Of a DNA stretch of 64,000 nt, positions 44,471-55,275 are shown in pieces; within the stretch, counting starts at the first letter, position 1, and every line of letters begins with the position of its first letter. The notes beneath the pieces are model-generated. The model was not told the DNA's origin, ran no database searches, and was given only the letters and a program-made list of their open reading frames with translations. Source of the DNA: Saprospiraceae bacterium (GTDB lineage Bacteria > Bacteroidota > Bacteroidia > Chitinophagales > Saprospiraceae). Both the position numbers and the translations under genes were made by a program. The stretch spans positions 300,735 to 364,734 of the forward strand of contig JADJTQ010000010.1 in the NCBI GenBank assembly GCA_016711125.1, read 5' to 3'.

Positions 44471-47168
44471 ATGATGAGATTTCTAATTCTCTTTTGGACT
44501 TGCCTTTATATAGGATGTGATAAATCACCAAGCCAACTCACCATACTTGAAGTTCCGGGCAAGGATCAATTTTGTACCATTTCTGAAATTGGTCTTTCTG
44601 TCTTACCCAGCGGCAGAACCCTCTCCCCTGCCGGACAATTGATTCGCATTACGCACGACCCTTTTGGCATGGCAATCTCACCGGATGGAAAAAAAGCGGT
44701 CACCTTACACAATGGAGTCTTTACCATCATTGATATTGCCTCCATGGAGCCAACCCGGGTTCCAAGTTACGACAAGGCGATACCCTCTCCGCTTAGCAAT
44801 GGCTCTTTTTTTAGGTGTTGCGTTCTCACAAGATGCCAAAACAGTCTATTTAAGCGGGGGTGACAATGGCGCTGTCATTGTGTACGACATTGAAAAAATG
44901 CAGAGATTGGACAGCATATCACTCAATGGGCGAGTTGACGGCGTAGATTTTGAAGATAGTTTTACCTCCGACCTATTGCTTAAAGATCATGAACTGTTGA
45001 TCCTGGACCGGGGAAATTTTCGCATGGTACGGTATGGTTTACAAACCCAGACAATAACGGCATCGATACCCGTGGGTCGCCAACCCTTTGGACTTTCGAT
45101 CAGCCTTGATCAAAAATTAGCATTTGTAGCCAATGTTGGTATGTATTCCTATCCGCTTATCGAAGGACTGACTCCGGAAAATTATGATTCGATGCTCCTC
45201 AGCCGCCACCCTTATGCCGACAACTCCATAGAATCAATTGAGGGTACAGTTGTCGAGGGTCGAACTATTCCCGGAGTAGGAAGTCCTCACTCACCTGAAG
45301 CCATGAGTGTTTTTACGATCGATTTGTTAACCAATCAGGTCATTGATAAATATAAAACAGGATACCAAATTGGAGAAATGGTCGAAGATGCAGAAGTGGT
45401 CGGAGGTTCCAGCCCCAATTCGATTGCGGTCGGAAGTCAGTATATCTATGTGACGAATGCCACTAACGACAACATTGCAGTCATCGATTTTAAAAATCAT
45501 GAGATTTTGCATCATATACCAATTCAAATTGATCCGCGCATCGATCAATATCGTGGCAGTTTACCCTTTGGTATTACCCTGAGTAAAGATGAGAAGACAC
45601 TCTATGTGGCATTGTTGGGTATGAATGCAGTGGCAGTTGTCGACATCGCCAATCAGAAGACTATCGGCCTGATTCCTACTGGATGGGGCCCAAGCCGGAT
45701 AAAGCTCTCGTCCGATGAAAAAGAAATGTTTGTCATTTCCTGCCGGGGACTCGGTGCCGGTCCTAATGGTGGTGACGGCTTTGTCAGCCCGCCGCAAGGC
45801 ACCTATATCGGCGATATCCAATTGGCGAGTTTTCAGAAGATTCCGGTCCCTACTCCAGCTCAACTTAAAATTTTCACCCAACAAGTCATAAATAACACTT
45901 TTACCGAAAAACAGATTTCTCAAGATTACAAAAACCCTCTTCCCGCTCTTCCAGGCCTTGGAGATAGTCCGATTAAACATATCGTGTACATCACCAAAGA
46001 AAACCGAACTTATGACGAAGTCATGGGCCAACTGCCGGGAGCCAGAGGAGACAGTACACTGGCACGTTTTGGTGTTAATTGTGAATATACTTTGCCCGAC
46101 TCACTGAGAGCAGGAATGTCCGATCTTAGAATTTCGCCCAATCATCATAAAGTCGCTAAAGAATTTGCTTTTAGTGATAATTTTTATTGTGATAGTGATG
46201 CATCCATTCATGGTCATCACTGGATGGTTGGGGTAATACCCAACGAATGGGTTGAGAGCAATTCGAGTGTTAGTAAGACAGCTAAAATATTTAGCACGGC
46301 ACCTGGTCGCCGTTTCCCCGGCTCGACCGGTAGTATAGATCCTGAAGACTATGCAGAGATAGGTGGCCTCTGGGAAGCTTTGGAACGCAACAATGTCAGT
46401 TTCTACAATTTTGGAGAAGCCAATGAAACCGCGCATGTGCGTGAGACCTGGTCTGATACCGCGACTGGAGCAGCTCATGGCGTCATGGTACCGATGCAAA
46501 AAGCATTGTATAGCCGTACGAGCAGCAACTATGCAGGATACAATACTAATATTCCAGATCAATTCCGGATGAATCAGTTTGAAGAAGAGTTCTCCCGCAT
46601 GTGGATCCAAGGTGATGAACCGATGCCTTCTCTGATGGTGATGCAGGTACCTAATGACCACCTTGCTCAACCCCGACCCGAAGATGGCTATCTCACCCGC
46701 GCCTCGTTTATGGCAGATAACGACCTGGCCGTCGGCCGTATTTTACATTTTTTATCCCGCACACCTTATTGGAAAGATATGCTAGTCATTATCACTGAAG
46801 ATGACCCTCAGGGAGGTGTAGATCACCTTGATGCCCATCGTAGCATTTTATTGATGGCAGGACCTTTTGTAAAAAGAGGTTACATCAGCCACACGCATGC
46901 TAATTTTGGTTCAATTCTAAAAACCATTTACAATATCTTAAATATTCCTTATGTCAATCAATACGATGTAACGGCTTCATTACTTGATGACTTTTTCATC
47001 AGCGTCCCAGATTACACACCGTATACTCTGGAGCAACATGATCCCCGGGTATTTGATGTGGATCTGGCCATGAAAAAATATCACCGTTCTGTTGATTGGA
47101 AAAAAATAATGCAGGGGCCGGCGATGGACGATGTCGAACATATAAAAAAAGAATACGATAAAAATTAA
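44471..47168 (+). pseudogene. YncE-like beta-propeller / phosphoesterase lipoprotein, one frameshift
   Basis: The N-terminal part (44471-44863) begins MMRFLILFWTCLYIGCDKSP, a lipoprotein signal with Cys at residue 16; the frame changes in the T7 run 44806-44812 and continues as FLGVAFSQDAKTVYLSGGDN. Residues to about 470 are YVTN/LVIVD propeller repeats (VYDIEKMQRLDSISL, ITLSKDEKTLYVALLGMNAV). The C-terminal half is a phosphoesterase of the PF04185 acid phosphatase/phospholipase C type: YITKENRTYDEVMGQLPGAR, FAFSDNFYCDSDASIHGHHW and ITEDDPQGGVDHLDAHRS, the metal and nucleophile motifs. Restored length is about 898 residues. Paralogue of the next gene. Confidence 0.8.
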
Positions 47169-47290
47169 AACGGTGATGGCTGCGATGCATTACCCTGGTT
47201 TCAAATCATTAAAAAAATAACTACGTGGATAACCTAACCTTATTTGGGTTACCAATCTTGTATCAATATTCATTTATTAAAGAGACTATC

Positions 47291-49708
47291 ATGAAACTAA
47301 TCACAAGATTTACGCTTATAATGTGGTTTTCGATTCTACCTATTTTCGTTTTTTCTCAAACACTAAAAAAAGTACTCCTGCCAAATGGATGGTCACTTTC
47401 ACCAGCGGGAAATATGATAGCACTTGGTGACCTACCATTAAATATTGCGGTCTCGCCCAGTAAAAAATTGCTCGCGGTCACTAATAACGGTCAAAGTGTC
47501 CAAAGTGTACAACTCATCGATGTGCAAAATGAAAAGGTGATAGATCAAATTGTACTTGAAAAATCCTGGTATGGGTTAAAATTTAGCCCGGATGAGAAAT
47601 TTCTGTATGTCGGAGGTGGTAATGATAATTGGATCTATAAATATGCTATTAAGGATCAGCAATTAGTGATCAATGATATCATCAAATTGGGGCCACCCTG
47701 GCCCGAAAAAATATCGCCCGCAGGTATGGATCTCGATGAAGAGAAAGGTAAACTTTATGTGGTCACTAAAGAAAACAATGCACTGTACGTCATAGATCTG
47801 GCTAGTAAAAACATTGACCAGAAACTAGACCTTGGAGCTGAAGCCTACACTTGTCAGTTATCACCAGATAAGGCAGAATTATATATTTCAGTTTGGGGTG
47901 GTGATCACATAAAGATTGTTGATCTGATTTCACAAACCATTTCCGGTTCAATTGAGGTGGGTGATAACCCTAACGAACTGCTCTTAACTAATGATGGAAA
48001 AATACTGTATGTCGCGAATGCGAATGACAACAGCGTTTCAGTGATCGATATGAAAAAACGGAAAGTACTTGAAGTACTTAATGCCGCTCTTTATCCGGAC
48101 TCTCCTACCGGATCCACCAGCAATGGTCTGGCTCTCTCGGAAGATCAAAAGACGCTCTATATTGCCAATGCCGACAATAATGCCTTGGCCGTTTTTGATG
48201 TAACAAGGCCCGGTTTCAGCAAGGCTAAAGGATTTATACCGGTGGGCTGGTATCCAACGAATGTTAAAGTGGTCGATAAAAAAATCTTTGTGACCAACGG
48301 CAAGGGGTTTGATTCTTTTGCCAATCCGGATGGACCAGATCCAACCAGCACTTCTCAGCATGTAGCCCATCAAAAAGGAGATCTCGAAACCGTAAAAAAA
48401 ATAGAATATATCGGTGGCCTCATGAAGGGTAATATGAGCATCATACCTGAACCCGATCTGGAAAAACTCGCGTTCTATTCGGAAAAAGTTTATGAGAACA
48501 CACCATTTACCAAAGAAAGGGAAATGATATCTAATGGTGAAGCAGGCAATCCGATCCCTACCAAAGTTGGTGATCCTTCTCCGATCAAATACGTATTCTA
48601 TGTGATTAAGGAAAATCGTACTTATGACCAGGTTTTAGGAGATCTTCCACTTGGAAATGGCGATACCAGCTTAGTACTCTTTGGTGCCAATATTACACCT
48701 AATCAACACAAGTTGGCTACGGAGTTTGTTCTGCTTGATAATTTTTATGTCGATGGTGAGGTCAGTGCGGATGGGCACAATTGGTCGTTAGGGGCCATGG
48801 CCAATGATTATCTGGAAAAAACCTGGCCTACAAATTACGGAGGTCGAGGAGGCACCTATGATGCAGAAGGTAACCGCGACATTGCTACACCCAAAGGTGG
48901 CTTTATTTGGGATTATTGCCAAAGAGCCAACGTAACTTACCGCACCTATGGAGAATTTGTAGACAACCAGCAGGCAAACATACCCGTCTTAGAAGGTCAT
49001 TTTTGCCCATATTACACCAGTTGGGATGAGTCGGTGAGAGATACTGTTCGATTTTATCAATGGCGAAGAGAGTTTGACTCACTACTTCAGGTAAATCAGA
49101 TACCGCAGCTGAATACCGTACGATTTATTAATGATCATACGGAAGGAATGCGATTGGGCAAGCCCACTGTTTTTGCACATGTTGCTGACAACGATCTGGC
49201 CGTGGGAATGTTTGTGGAGCATCTCTCAAAGAGCAGCATCTGGGATAAGACAGCCATATTTATTGTGGAAGATGATGCCCAGAATGGAAGTGATCACGTT
49301 GATGCCCATCGTACAACTGCGTATCTGGCCGGTGGTTTTGTGAAACGTCATTTTGTCGATCATACGATGTACAGTACTTCATCTATGCTCCGAACGATCG
49401 AGTTGATTCTGGGCCTCCCTCCGATGAGTCAATTTGACGCTGCGGCAGAACCCATGTGGAGATGCTTTTCGAAGGATTTAATGATGCAACCCTTCCAGTC
49501 CGTGCCTGCCCTGGTCGATCTAAATGAAGTCAACACAGCAACTACTTCAAGTGCAATTTTGAGTGAAAAATTTGACTTTACCAAAGAAGATAATATTCCG
49601 GATTTAATATTTAGTGAGGTAATCTGGAAAGCAGTAAAAGGAGAAGATAGCGTCATGCCGGCTCCCAAAAGAAGTGCTTTTATTATGACCGCAGATGAAG
49701 ATGAATAA
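47291..49708 (+). CDS. YncE-like beta-propeller / phosphoesterase, secreted paralogue
   Basis: 805 residues from the ATG at 47291 (MKLITRFTLIMWFSILPIFV then FSQ, a signal peptide; an upstream start at 47225 has none). Propeller repeats include NIAVSPSKKLLAVTNNGQSV, GLALSEDQKTLYIANADNNA and VSVIDMKKRKVLEVL. The phosphoesterase part has YVIKENRTYDQVLGDLPLGN, FVLLDNFYVDGEVSADGHNW and VEDDAQNGSDHVDAHRTTAY. It carries the same motifs as the lipoprotein paralogue 122 bases upstream, and its 3' end overlaps the receptor gene by 14 bases. Likely releases phosphate or an alcohol from an exported phospho-ester. Confidence 0.85.
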   Translation: MKLITRFTLIMWFSILPIFVFSQTLKKVLLPNGWSLSPAGNMIALGDLPLNIAVSPSKKLLAVTNNGQSVQSVQLIDVQNEKVIDQIVLEKSWYGLKFSPDEKFLYVGGGNDNWIYKYAIKDQQLVINDIIKLGPPWPEKISPAGMDLDEEKGKLYVVTKENNALYVIDLASKNIDQKLDLGAEAYTCQLSPDKAELYISVWGGDHIKIVDLISQTISGSIEVGDNPNELLLTNDGKILYVANANDNSVSVIDMKKRKVLEVLNAALYPDSPTGSTSNGLALSEDQKTLYIANADNNALAVFDVTRPGFSKAKGFIPVGWYPTNVKVVDKKIFVTNGKGFDSFANPDGPDPTSTSQHVAHQKGDLETVKKIEYIGGLMKGNMSIIPEPDLEKLAFYSEKVYENTPFTKEREMISNGEAGNPIPTKVGDPSPIKYVFYVIKENRTYDQVLGDLPLGNGDTSLVLFGANITPNQHKLATEFVLLDNFYVDGEVSADGHNWSLGAMANDYLEKTWPTNYGGRGGTYDAEGNRDIATPKGGFIWDYCQRANVTYRTYGEFVDNQQANIPVLEGHFCPYYTSWDESVRDTVRFYQWRREFDSLLQVNQIPQLNTVRFINDHTEGMRLGKPTVFAHVADNDLAVGMFVEHLSKSSIWDKTAIFIVEDDAQNGSDHVDAHRTTAYLAGGFVKRHFVDHTMYSTSSMLRTIELILGLPPMSQFDAAAEPMWRCFSKDLMMQPFQSVPALVDLNEVNTATTSSAILSEKFDFTKEDNIPDLIFSEVIWKAVKGEDSVMPAPKRSAFIMTADEDE

Positions 49709-51779
49709 ATTCAACATATCCAATTACATGAGGCTTTTGATCATTCTGACCATGCAGCTTTTCAGTATATTTTCGATACTAGCCCAAGACCATTCTGATC
49801 ATGGCACAGATACCATTTTTAGTTTTGAAGAAATTGTAGTCACTTCAACCAGAAAAAGTACGGCTCAAAAAAACCTCCCTTATTCGGCAGCGGTATTAAA
49901 GCGAAAAAATATAGATCGGCTGCAAAGTAGAACTACACCAGAGGCGCTGTCAGGAATGACCGGTGTCTTTGTTCAAAAAACCAATCATGGTGGTGGGTCG
50001 GCATTTATCAGAGGCCTTACCGGCAATCAGACGTTGACCATGATTGACGGAATCAGACTCAATAATCCAACATTCCGTTATGGCCCCAATCAGTACCTCA
50101 ATACCATTGATCAATACAACATTGCCAAGATCGAGTTGGTTAAGGGCAGTGGTTCGGTGCAATATGGGTCTGATGCCATGGGTGGAGTCATTCAAGTTTT
50201 TACTAAAGAACCAGAATTTAGTGACAATGATCGACTGATCACCAGATTAATCGGGAAGGCGATGACCCAAAATATGGAATATACCGGAAGAGCCGAGCTG
50301 GAATATCAATCTGAGCGTCTAAGTGTGTTAGTGGGTGGAACTTTGAGAGATTTCGGTGACCTCGTTGGGGGTGATACCTCCGGGTTTCAATCACCTTCGG
50401 GATACAATGAACGAAGTTTTAATGCAAAACTTAAGTGGAAATTAGGCACCAATTCTATGCTGACTCTTGCGCATCAATATACCGGCCAATATGCCGTTCC
50501 TTTATATCATAAAATAAAATTAGAAAATTTCGAAACCTATTTTTTTGACCCTCAAATTAGAGCACTAAGTTATTTACGATTTGAATCAGAAAATGATCAT
50601 CGATTGCTGAAAAAGATTTCATTTACCTCCTCGCTACAAAACAGTAAGGAAGCCCGAAAATATCACAAAATAAATGCCGATAACCGGTTTGAAGAAATCG
50701 ATGTGGTAGCCACTGTGGGCCACACCTTTGATGTCTTATCAATACTTTCGAAAAGATGGTCTTTTAATAGTGGAATCGAGCACTATTATTCCAAGATCGG
50801 TAGTGATCGTTCACAAATCAACATAAACACCGAGGAAACAACCGGCCTTCGTGGGTTATACCCTGATCAGGCTAAAAGCCATAATTTTTCGATATATTCT
50901 TTGCATCATCTGGAGTTTAACCACTTGTTAGTGGAGGGTGGCCTCCGTTATAATTTTTTTAGCCATAAAATTCCCAATGACGATCCTTTTCTGGCCGATG
51001 GTAAAAACATTATGGTCAGCCCCTCTTCTCTGGTAGCTAATTTAGCAGGGGTGTATTCGATTGCCCCTCACCATTCAATTTTCATTTCATATAGTAGCGG
51101 ATACCGGGCTCCCAATATCGATGATCTGGGTACCCTCGGTCTGGTCGATTTTCGTTATGAAGTACCGGCCTATGAACTCAGTCCTGAAAAATCGTACACC
51201 ACTGAATTAGGTTATCGATGGTTAACTGACCATTTGAACCTGGGCGTGTCCCTGTTTAATATGCGCCTTACTGATCTAATTTCAAGACGGCGACTGGATG
51301 ACCAGCAAGTCAACGGATACAATGTGTACATCAAAGAAAATAGTCAAAATTCATATATCCGGGGTTTTGAATTTTCTTTCGACTATCAGATTATCAATCA
51401 TTGGCTTTTTAAATCGACAACTACCTATACTTATGGACAGAATAAATCAGCCGGTGAACCCATGCGCAGAATACCTCCTTTATTCGGAAGGAACCTCTTG
51501 TCATATCAAAAGACCAGGTTCTCCATTACCCTTGAGCATCTTTATGCCGGAAAACAAGATCGGCTTGCGAAGGGCGACATGGAGGATAACCGGATTCCGG
51601 TAGGTGGTACGCCAGGTTGGACTACTTTAAATACTTATTCTGATTATTTGATAAAAAATGGCCTCACATTAAGACTCGGCCTTCAAAATTTGTTTAACAG
51701 CGATTATCGCTATCATGGAAGTGGTATCAATGGTGTGGGAAGAAGTGCCTGGGTAGCCGTGGAGGTGGAGATTGGTTAA
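49695..51779 (+). CDS. TonB-dependent outer-membrane receptor
   Basis: 694 residues. After a signal peptide (to about residue 31, ILA-QDHSDHG) a TonB box-like FSFEEIVVTSTR leads into the plug: LPYSAAVLKRKNIDRLQSRT, TPEALSGMTGVFVQKTNHGG, SAFIRGLTGNQTLTMIDGIR, LVKGSGSVQYGSDAMGGVIQ. The rest is the 22-strand barrel ending LRLGLQNLFNSDYRYHGSGI and AWVAVEVEIG. It lacks the carboxypeptidase-like domain of SusC proteins, so it is of the siderophore/cobalamin/metal type. The start overlaps the phosphoesterase gene. Confidence 0.9.
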   Translation: MKMNKFNISNYMRLLIILTMQLFSIFSILAQDHSDHGTDTIFSFEEIVVTSTRKSTAQKNLPYSAAVLKRKNIDRLQSRTTPEALSGMTGVFVQKTNHGGGSAFIRGLTGNQTLTMIDGIRLNNPTFRYGPNQYLNTIDQYNIAKIELVKGSGSVQYGSDAMGGVIQVFTKEPEFSDNDRLITRLIGKAMTQNMEYTGRAELEYQSERLSVLVGGTLRDFGDLVGGDTSGFQSPSGYNERSFNAKLKWKLGTNSMLTLAHQYTGQYAVPLYHKIKLENFETYFFDPQIRALSYLRFESENDHRLLKKISFTSSLQNSKEARKYHKINADNRFEEIDVVATVGHTFDVLSILSKRWSFNSGIEHYYSKIGSDRSQININTEETTGLRGLYPDQAKSHNFSIYSLHHLEFNHLLVEGGLRYNFFSHKIPNDDPFLADGKNIMVSPSSLVANLAGVYSIAPHHSIFISYSSGYRAPNIDDLGTLGLVDFRYEVPAYELSPEKSYTTELGYRWLTDHLNLGVSLFNMRLTDLISRRRLDDQQVNGYNVYIKENSQNSYIRGFEFSFDYQIINHWLFKSTTTYTYGQNKSAGEPMRRIPPLFGRNLLSYQKTRFSITLEHLYAGKQDRLAKGDMEDNRIPVGGTPGWTTLNTYSDYLIKNGLTLRLGLQNLFNSDYRYHGSGINGVGRSAWVAVEVEIG

Positions 51780-51784
51780 GTAAA

Positions 51785-51895
51785 TGAGACGGAAGTCAGG
51801 AGCCCGAAGCCGAAGTCTGTCAGTTAAGTGGTTAAGTGGGTGATTGGTTGAGTAGTGAGCCGGAAGTCTGAAGTCCGAAGCCGGAAGTACGGGTG
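51785..51895. repeat. Low-complexity GAAGTC/GAAGCC repeat tract
   Basis: Words of the type GGAAGTC, CCGAAGCCG and GAAGTCCG recur at least seven times over 110 bases after the receptor stop, interrupted by GTTAAGTGGTTAAGTGGGTG. It seems to be a simple intergenic repeat of the sort known between Bacteroidota genes; no coding or hairpin value was seen. Confidence 0.55.
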
Positions 51896-51931
51896 GCACC
51901 TCAGCTGCTAACACGTGAAAGTGCAAGCTTT

Positions 51932-52555
51932 TTACCTAGCAACAGAAAAGCCGTCAACTTCAATCCAATCAAGTCGTGAGCTCGCATCAGACCCCCCACC
52001 TCTCATAAGATCCGTCCATCCTAGTTCCACCACATTACTCAAATCAGGATTCTCAATTGGCTTCATTTCAAGAATCGTCTCTATATTAAGTGTCATCCAT
52101 CGAATATCAGAGATATTAAATTCATAGACCCTCCAATCTTTTGAGTCTCCATCATACTGATCGCTCACCAGCCAGGTTCCGTCGCTCAATTTCAGGATGA
52201 GACGTAACTGACGGTAGCCTGATTGTTTGGACCGCCATCGGATCTTGGCAGCTCTTGAAAGATCGACGTTTTGTGAACGATGTTTGAGTGAAACCGCCCA
52301 ATTTCCTTCACACAACCCCGACCAGATATAGAAAGGATCATCAGCAGGCTTGTCGTGGTGACTTTTTTTGATCACGTCAGCGCCCGGTCCATGAAGAGTG
52401 ATTAACAAATCAGGACTAGCAATATGATTTTGGGTAACCGGAATTTCAGCCGGAGTCTCCTTAAACTCTTCTCTAAAAAAAATACCAGGTCTTTCCTGGG
52501 CCGATAGCAAGGTCGGTAAGATCGTCAATAGTAAGTAAAGGTTTTTCATAGCCAT
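51932..52555 (-). CDS. Secreted protein with a carbohydrate-binding-like beta-sandwich
   Basis: 207 residues (the second Met, 52549, may be the start); signal peptide MKNLYLLLTILPTLLSA-QER. ERPGIFFREEFKETPAEIPV opens the mature chain, then LSRAAKIRWRSKQSGYRQLR, LILKLSDGTWLVSDQYDGDS and KDWRVYEFNISDIRWMTLNI, ending in LDWIEVDGF. The pattern is that of CBM-like/DUF1080-flanking jelly-roll domains. It lies divergent to the Gfo/Idh/MocA gene, a common pairing in sugar-acid loci. Ligand unknown. Confidence 0.6.
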   Translation of the reverse strand: MAMKNLYLLLTILPTLLSAQERPGIFFREEFKETPAEIPVTQNHIASPDLLITLHGPGADVIKKSHHDKPADDPFYIWSGLCEGNWAVSLKHRSQNVDLSRAAKIRWRSKQSGYRQLRLILKLSDGTWLVSDQYDGDSKDWRVYEFNISDIRWMTLNIETILEMKPIENPDLSNVVELGWTDLMRGGGSDASSRLDWIEVDGFSVAR

Positions 52556-52580
52556 TTATTTAAGGGTAAAGTACTCAAAT

Positions 52581-52708
52581 TCCCAACAACGGTAATTTTT
52601 CGGCGTCAGGGGAACTGACCCCGAAAAATCGACTAAGTCTCCTTAGCCTTGGCCTTTTTCCAACCAATGGTAATTTTCGGCGGCAAGGGAATTGACATTG
52701 AAAAATCG
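52581..52708. repeat. Two tandem copies of a 50-bp hairpin unit
   Basis: Copy 1 (52581-52630) and copy 2 (52659-52708) share CCAAC-A-GGTAATTTT-CGGCG-CA-GG-AA-TGAC-...GAAAAATCGA. Copy 1 forms a long stem with ATTTTTCGG (52595-52603) and CCGAAAAAT (52621-52629) plus GTCAG/CTGAC inside. Copy 2 has lost pairing in the lower stem. Located in the 200-bp divergent spacer, they may hold operators or a terminator-like structure. Confidence 0.5.
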
Positions 52709-52751
52709 AAAAACCGATTTACTTCGCTTATTTTCACAAAAACAATCATAA

Positions 52752-54123
52752 ATGCAAAGTAGCACTCGTCGTAAATTTCTCAAAAATTTAAGTCTGACCA
52801 CCTCTGGATTAATTTGGGCTCCGACCATCATTCCTGCTTCAGCTCTCGGTAGAGATGGCCACATCGCTCCTTCTGATCGGATTAATCTGGCATGCATTGG
52901 TGCCGGTAACCAAGCTGAAAATGACGTCAAAGGTTTTTTAAAAGACGGACGAGTGCAGGTGACCACCATTTGTGATGTCAATAATCAGAGTACCGGATAC
53001 TGGAACGGCAAAGTTGGCGGGCGTGAATACATTCAGAACCTGGTCAATGAAAGCTATTCCACTCAAAGAGGAAAGCGTTTTAGAGGTTGCCGTGGTTTTG
53101 AAGATTTTCGGGACGTGATCGGCAGTAAGGATATCGACGCAGTTGAAGTGGTCACCCCAGATCACTGGCACGCAATACCGGTCATGATGGCTGCGGCAGC
53201 TGGCAAGGACATTTATTGCCAAAAGCCCCTGGCTCTTACCATCAGAGAAGGACGGGACATTAGCGATACAGTCAAAAAACATGGTGTAATTTTTTCAAAC
53301 CGGTAGCCAGCAGCGATCTAATTTCCATTTTCGTCATGTATGTGAATTAGTGAGAAACGGAAGAATTGGTGAACTAAAAAGTGTCACCTGTGGCCTGCCA
53401 GGAGGTACTCCGGATTTTGGAAAAACTGGAGACCAAACTGAAACGATCCTAGTACCAAAGAACTTCAACTATGATCTTTGGCTTGGCCCTGCCCCTGAAG
53501 CACCCTATTGCCCTGCGCGAACCCACGTCAATTTTCGCTGGATTTTAGATTATTCAGGTGGTATGGTCACCGACTGGGGAGGGCATCACCCTGACATCGC
53601 TCAATGTGGAATGAATACCGAATACACTGGTCCGGTTAAGGTAAGAAATGCACGGGTAAAATGGGCAGATCACCCAATCTGGAATACAGCAACGGAGTTT
53701 TACTTTGAATGTGTTTACGCCAACGGGGTAGTGCTGACAATCACTGATCAAGCCGAACACGGTGTCACTTTCACAGGGAGTGAAGGTACTCTTTGGGCTA
53801 ACCGCGGAGATTACCGATCTGACCCACCTAATTTGATCGGGTCTAAAATTGGTAACGAGGAACTACGCCTCTACAATAGCGAGGATCACTACCGTAATTT
53901 CATTGATTGTGTCATCTCTCGTAAGGAGGCCATCGCACCCGCAGAGGTGGCTCACCGCTCGATTACTCTTGCCCATCTTGGCAATATCGCTATGAAATTA
54001 GAAACCGACCTGGATTGGGATCCCATCAAAGAAATCTTTTCGAATAACGAAATTGCCAATAAAATGCTTTCCAGATCGATGCGGGCTCCATGGGATAAAG
54101 TCTATGCTGGTTTAGTCAATTGA
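52752..54123 (+). pseudogene. Gfo/Idh/MocA-family oxidoreductase, one frameshift
   Basis: The N-terminus TRRKFLKNLSLTTSGLIWAP is a Tat-type signal, as in secreted Bacteroidota members. NLACIGAGNQAENDVKGFLK is the NAD(P)-binding glycine-rich loop, CDVNNQSTGYWNGKVGG follows, and VVTPDHWHAIPVMMAAAAGK with IYCQKPLALTIREGRDIS is the family KP motif (QKP rather than EKP). The frame breaks in a T6 run (53288-53293); after it FQTGSQQRSNFHFRHVCELV leads into the C-terminal domain (NYDLWLGPAPEAPYCPARTH, DWGGHHPDIAQCGMN with active-site His). Restored length is about 457 residues. Likely oxidises or isomerises a sugar or inositol. Confidence 0.85.
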
Positions 54124-54316
54124 AAAGATGTAAATCCGGAATCTTCTTTATTTTCACCTCAATCAACGGCAATGGAAATCCCAATAAAAACACATAACCG
54201 AAATCTGAAACAGAACCAGATAAAATATTCATGATTTGAGACAAGGTTTCTCATTAAAAGTCTGGATGTGAATTTTGAAACACATGGATGATAAATCATT
54301 TTTTGACAGACCTCTT

Positions 54317-54371
54317 GCACGTGCCATTGCGTACTTCGGTTATCGGCTATTCGCAAGTGCGGGATCCGAGG
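54317..54371. repeat. Hairpin-prone intergenic segment
   Basis: GTGCCA...GGCAC and TTGCG...CGCAA nest around a GGTTATCGGCTATT loop between the oxidoreductase and the cytochrome b561 gene. It recalls cassette-type spacers but has no partner copy in the window of comparable quality. Confidence 0.3.
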
Positions 54372-54470
54372 CACTTTCCTTTCCGATTAGCGATTATTTT
54401 TTATGTAATTACTTTCATTTTTGCACTTTAGCCCGCATTTATTATAGCCGATGTTGTGCTTTCGTGCTTT

Positions 54471-55061
54471 TTAATCTTTGTCTTTCGTTCCACTTACTAT
54501 CCGTGAAATAATTCCTTTTTGGTCAGTAAATTCTGCTATTATTACGCCTGCCAAATGGATTCCAATAAATGCTATCAGGTAGTAAATACCTAGCACGTGA
54601 ATTTCTTCCATTGACCTTTTAAATTCTGTTGGTCCTAATTCTATAATGAGTCCGGTAGCAAGCGAAACAATGACACAGAAATAAAATATAATATATGTCC
54701 ATTTTTGAAATTTCATTTTTGTGGACAATGTTTTACCTAGGGGATTTTGGATCTTCATACGTCCGAATGCAGGAAGTATGAAACGAATACTAAATAGTCC
54801 TACCAAAGCATAACCAATGTAAATATGCCAATTCCACATTGGTTCCCTTATCTTTTTTGCTAAATCAATGAGTTGTTCCTGAGATAAAACCTGGTCGGTA
54901 CCACTCAGGTAATCCTGTATGATAGCTGCTACATTAAACTTATTCATCCACGTTAATCGTAAAAAAATTGTTATTAACAATAGAAGAAATGAAATAGCTA
55001 TCAACCAATGAATTATTCGATATACCTTAGAATACTTTGTATTTTCCATAATATTTATCAT
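54471..55061 (-). CDS. Cytochrome b561-like membrane protein
   Basis: 196 residues with four membrane helices. RIIHWLIAISFLLLLITIFL (His in helix 1), MWNWHIYIGYALVGLFSIRF (His at start of helix 2), EEIHVLGIYYLIAFIGIHLA (two His in the last helix) give the four heme ligands of a di-heme b561. Helix 3 is WTYIIFYFCVIVSLATGLII. It passes electrons across the inner membrane, possibly to quinone. First of a run of stress-type genes on the reverse strand, but it is the last in transcription order. Confidence 0.85.
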   Translation of the reverse strand: MINIMENTKYSKVYRIIHWLIAISFLLLLITIFLRLTWMNKFNVAAIIQDYLSGTDQVLSQEQLIDLAKKIREPMWNWHIYIGYALVGLFSIRFILPAFGRMKIQNPLGKTLSTKMKFQKWTYIIFYFCVIVSLATGLIIELGPTEFKRSMEEIHVLGIYYLIAFIGIHLAGVIIAEFTDQKGIISRIVSGTKDKD

Positions 55062-55275
55062 TACAAAATGATCTTTCTTCTACGAGGCACAACTTCGCCA
55101 TATTTGTCCTATTGGGAGCACTCGTACCACCGATCTTAAAAGGTGAGTTTCCACCTCTTTTCTGCAATTGCCATTGCATATCTTATTTCTGATCTACTAA
55201 TGAGGTCAAACCGAAATCAAAGTAAACCAAAGGAAGGTGATAGAGAGCAAGCACCATGAGTGGTTTTCATATCCT

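Noticed and set aside
45327..46670. Reverse-strand frames of 73-189 codons across the phosphoesterase gene
   Set aside because: The forward frame carries conserved propeller and phosphoesterase motifs; the reverse frames have none.
51785..51895. Coding or regulatory meaning of the GAAGTC tract
   Set aside because: It is a simple, imperfect intergenic repeat with no stable reading frame or operator-like symmetry.
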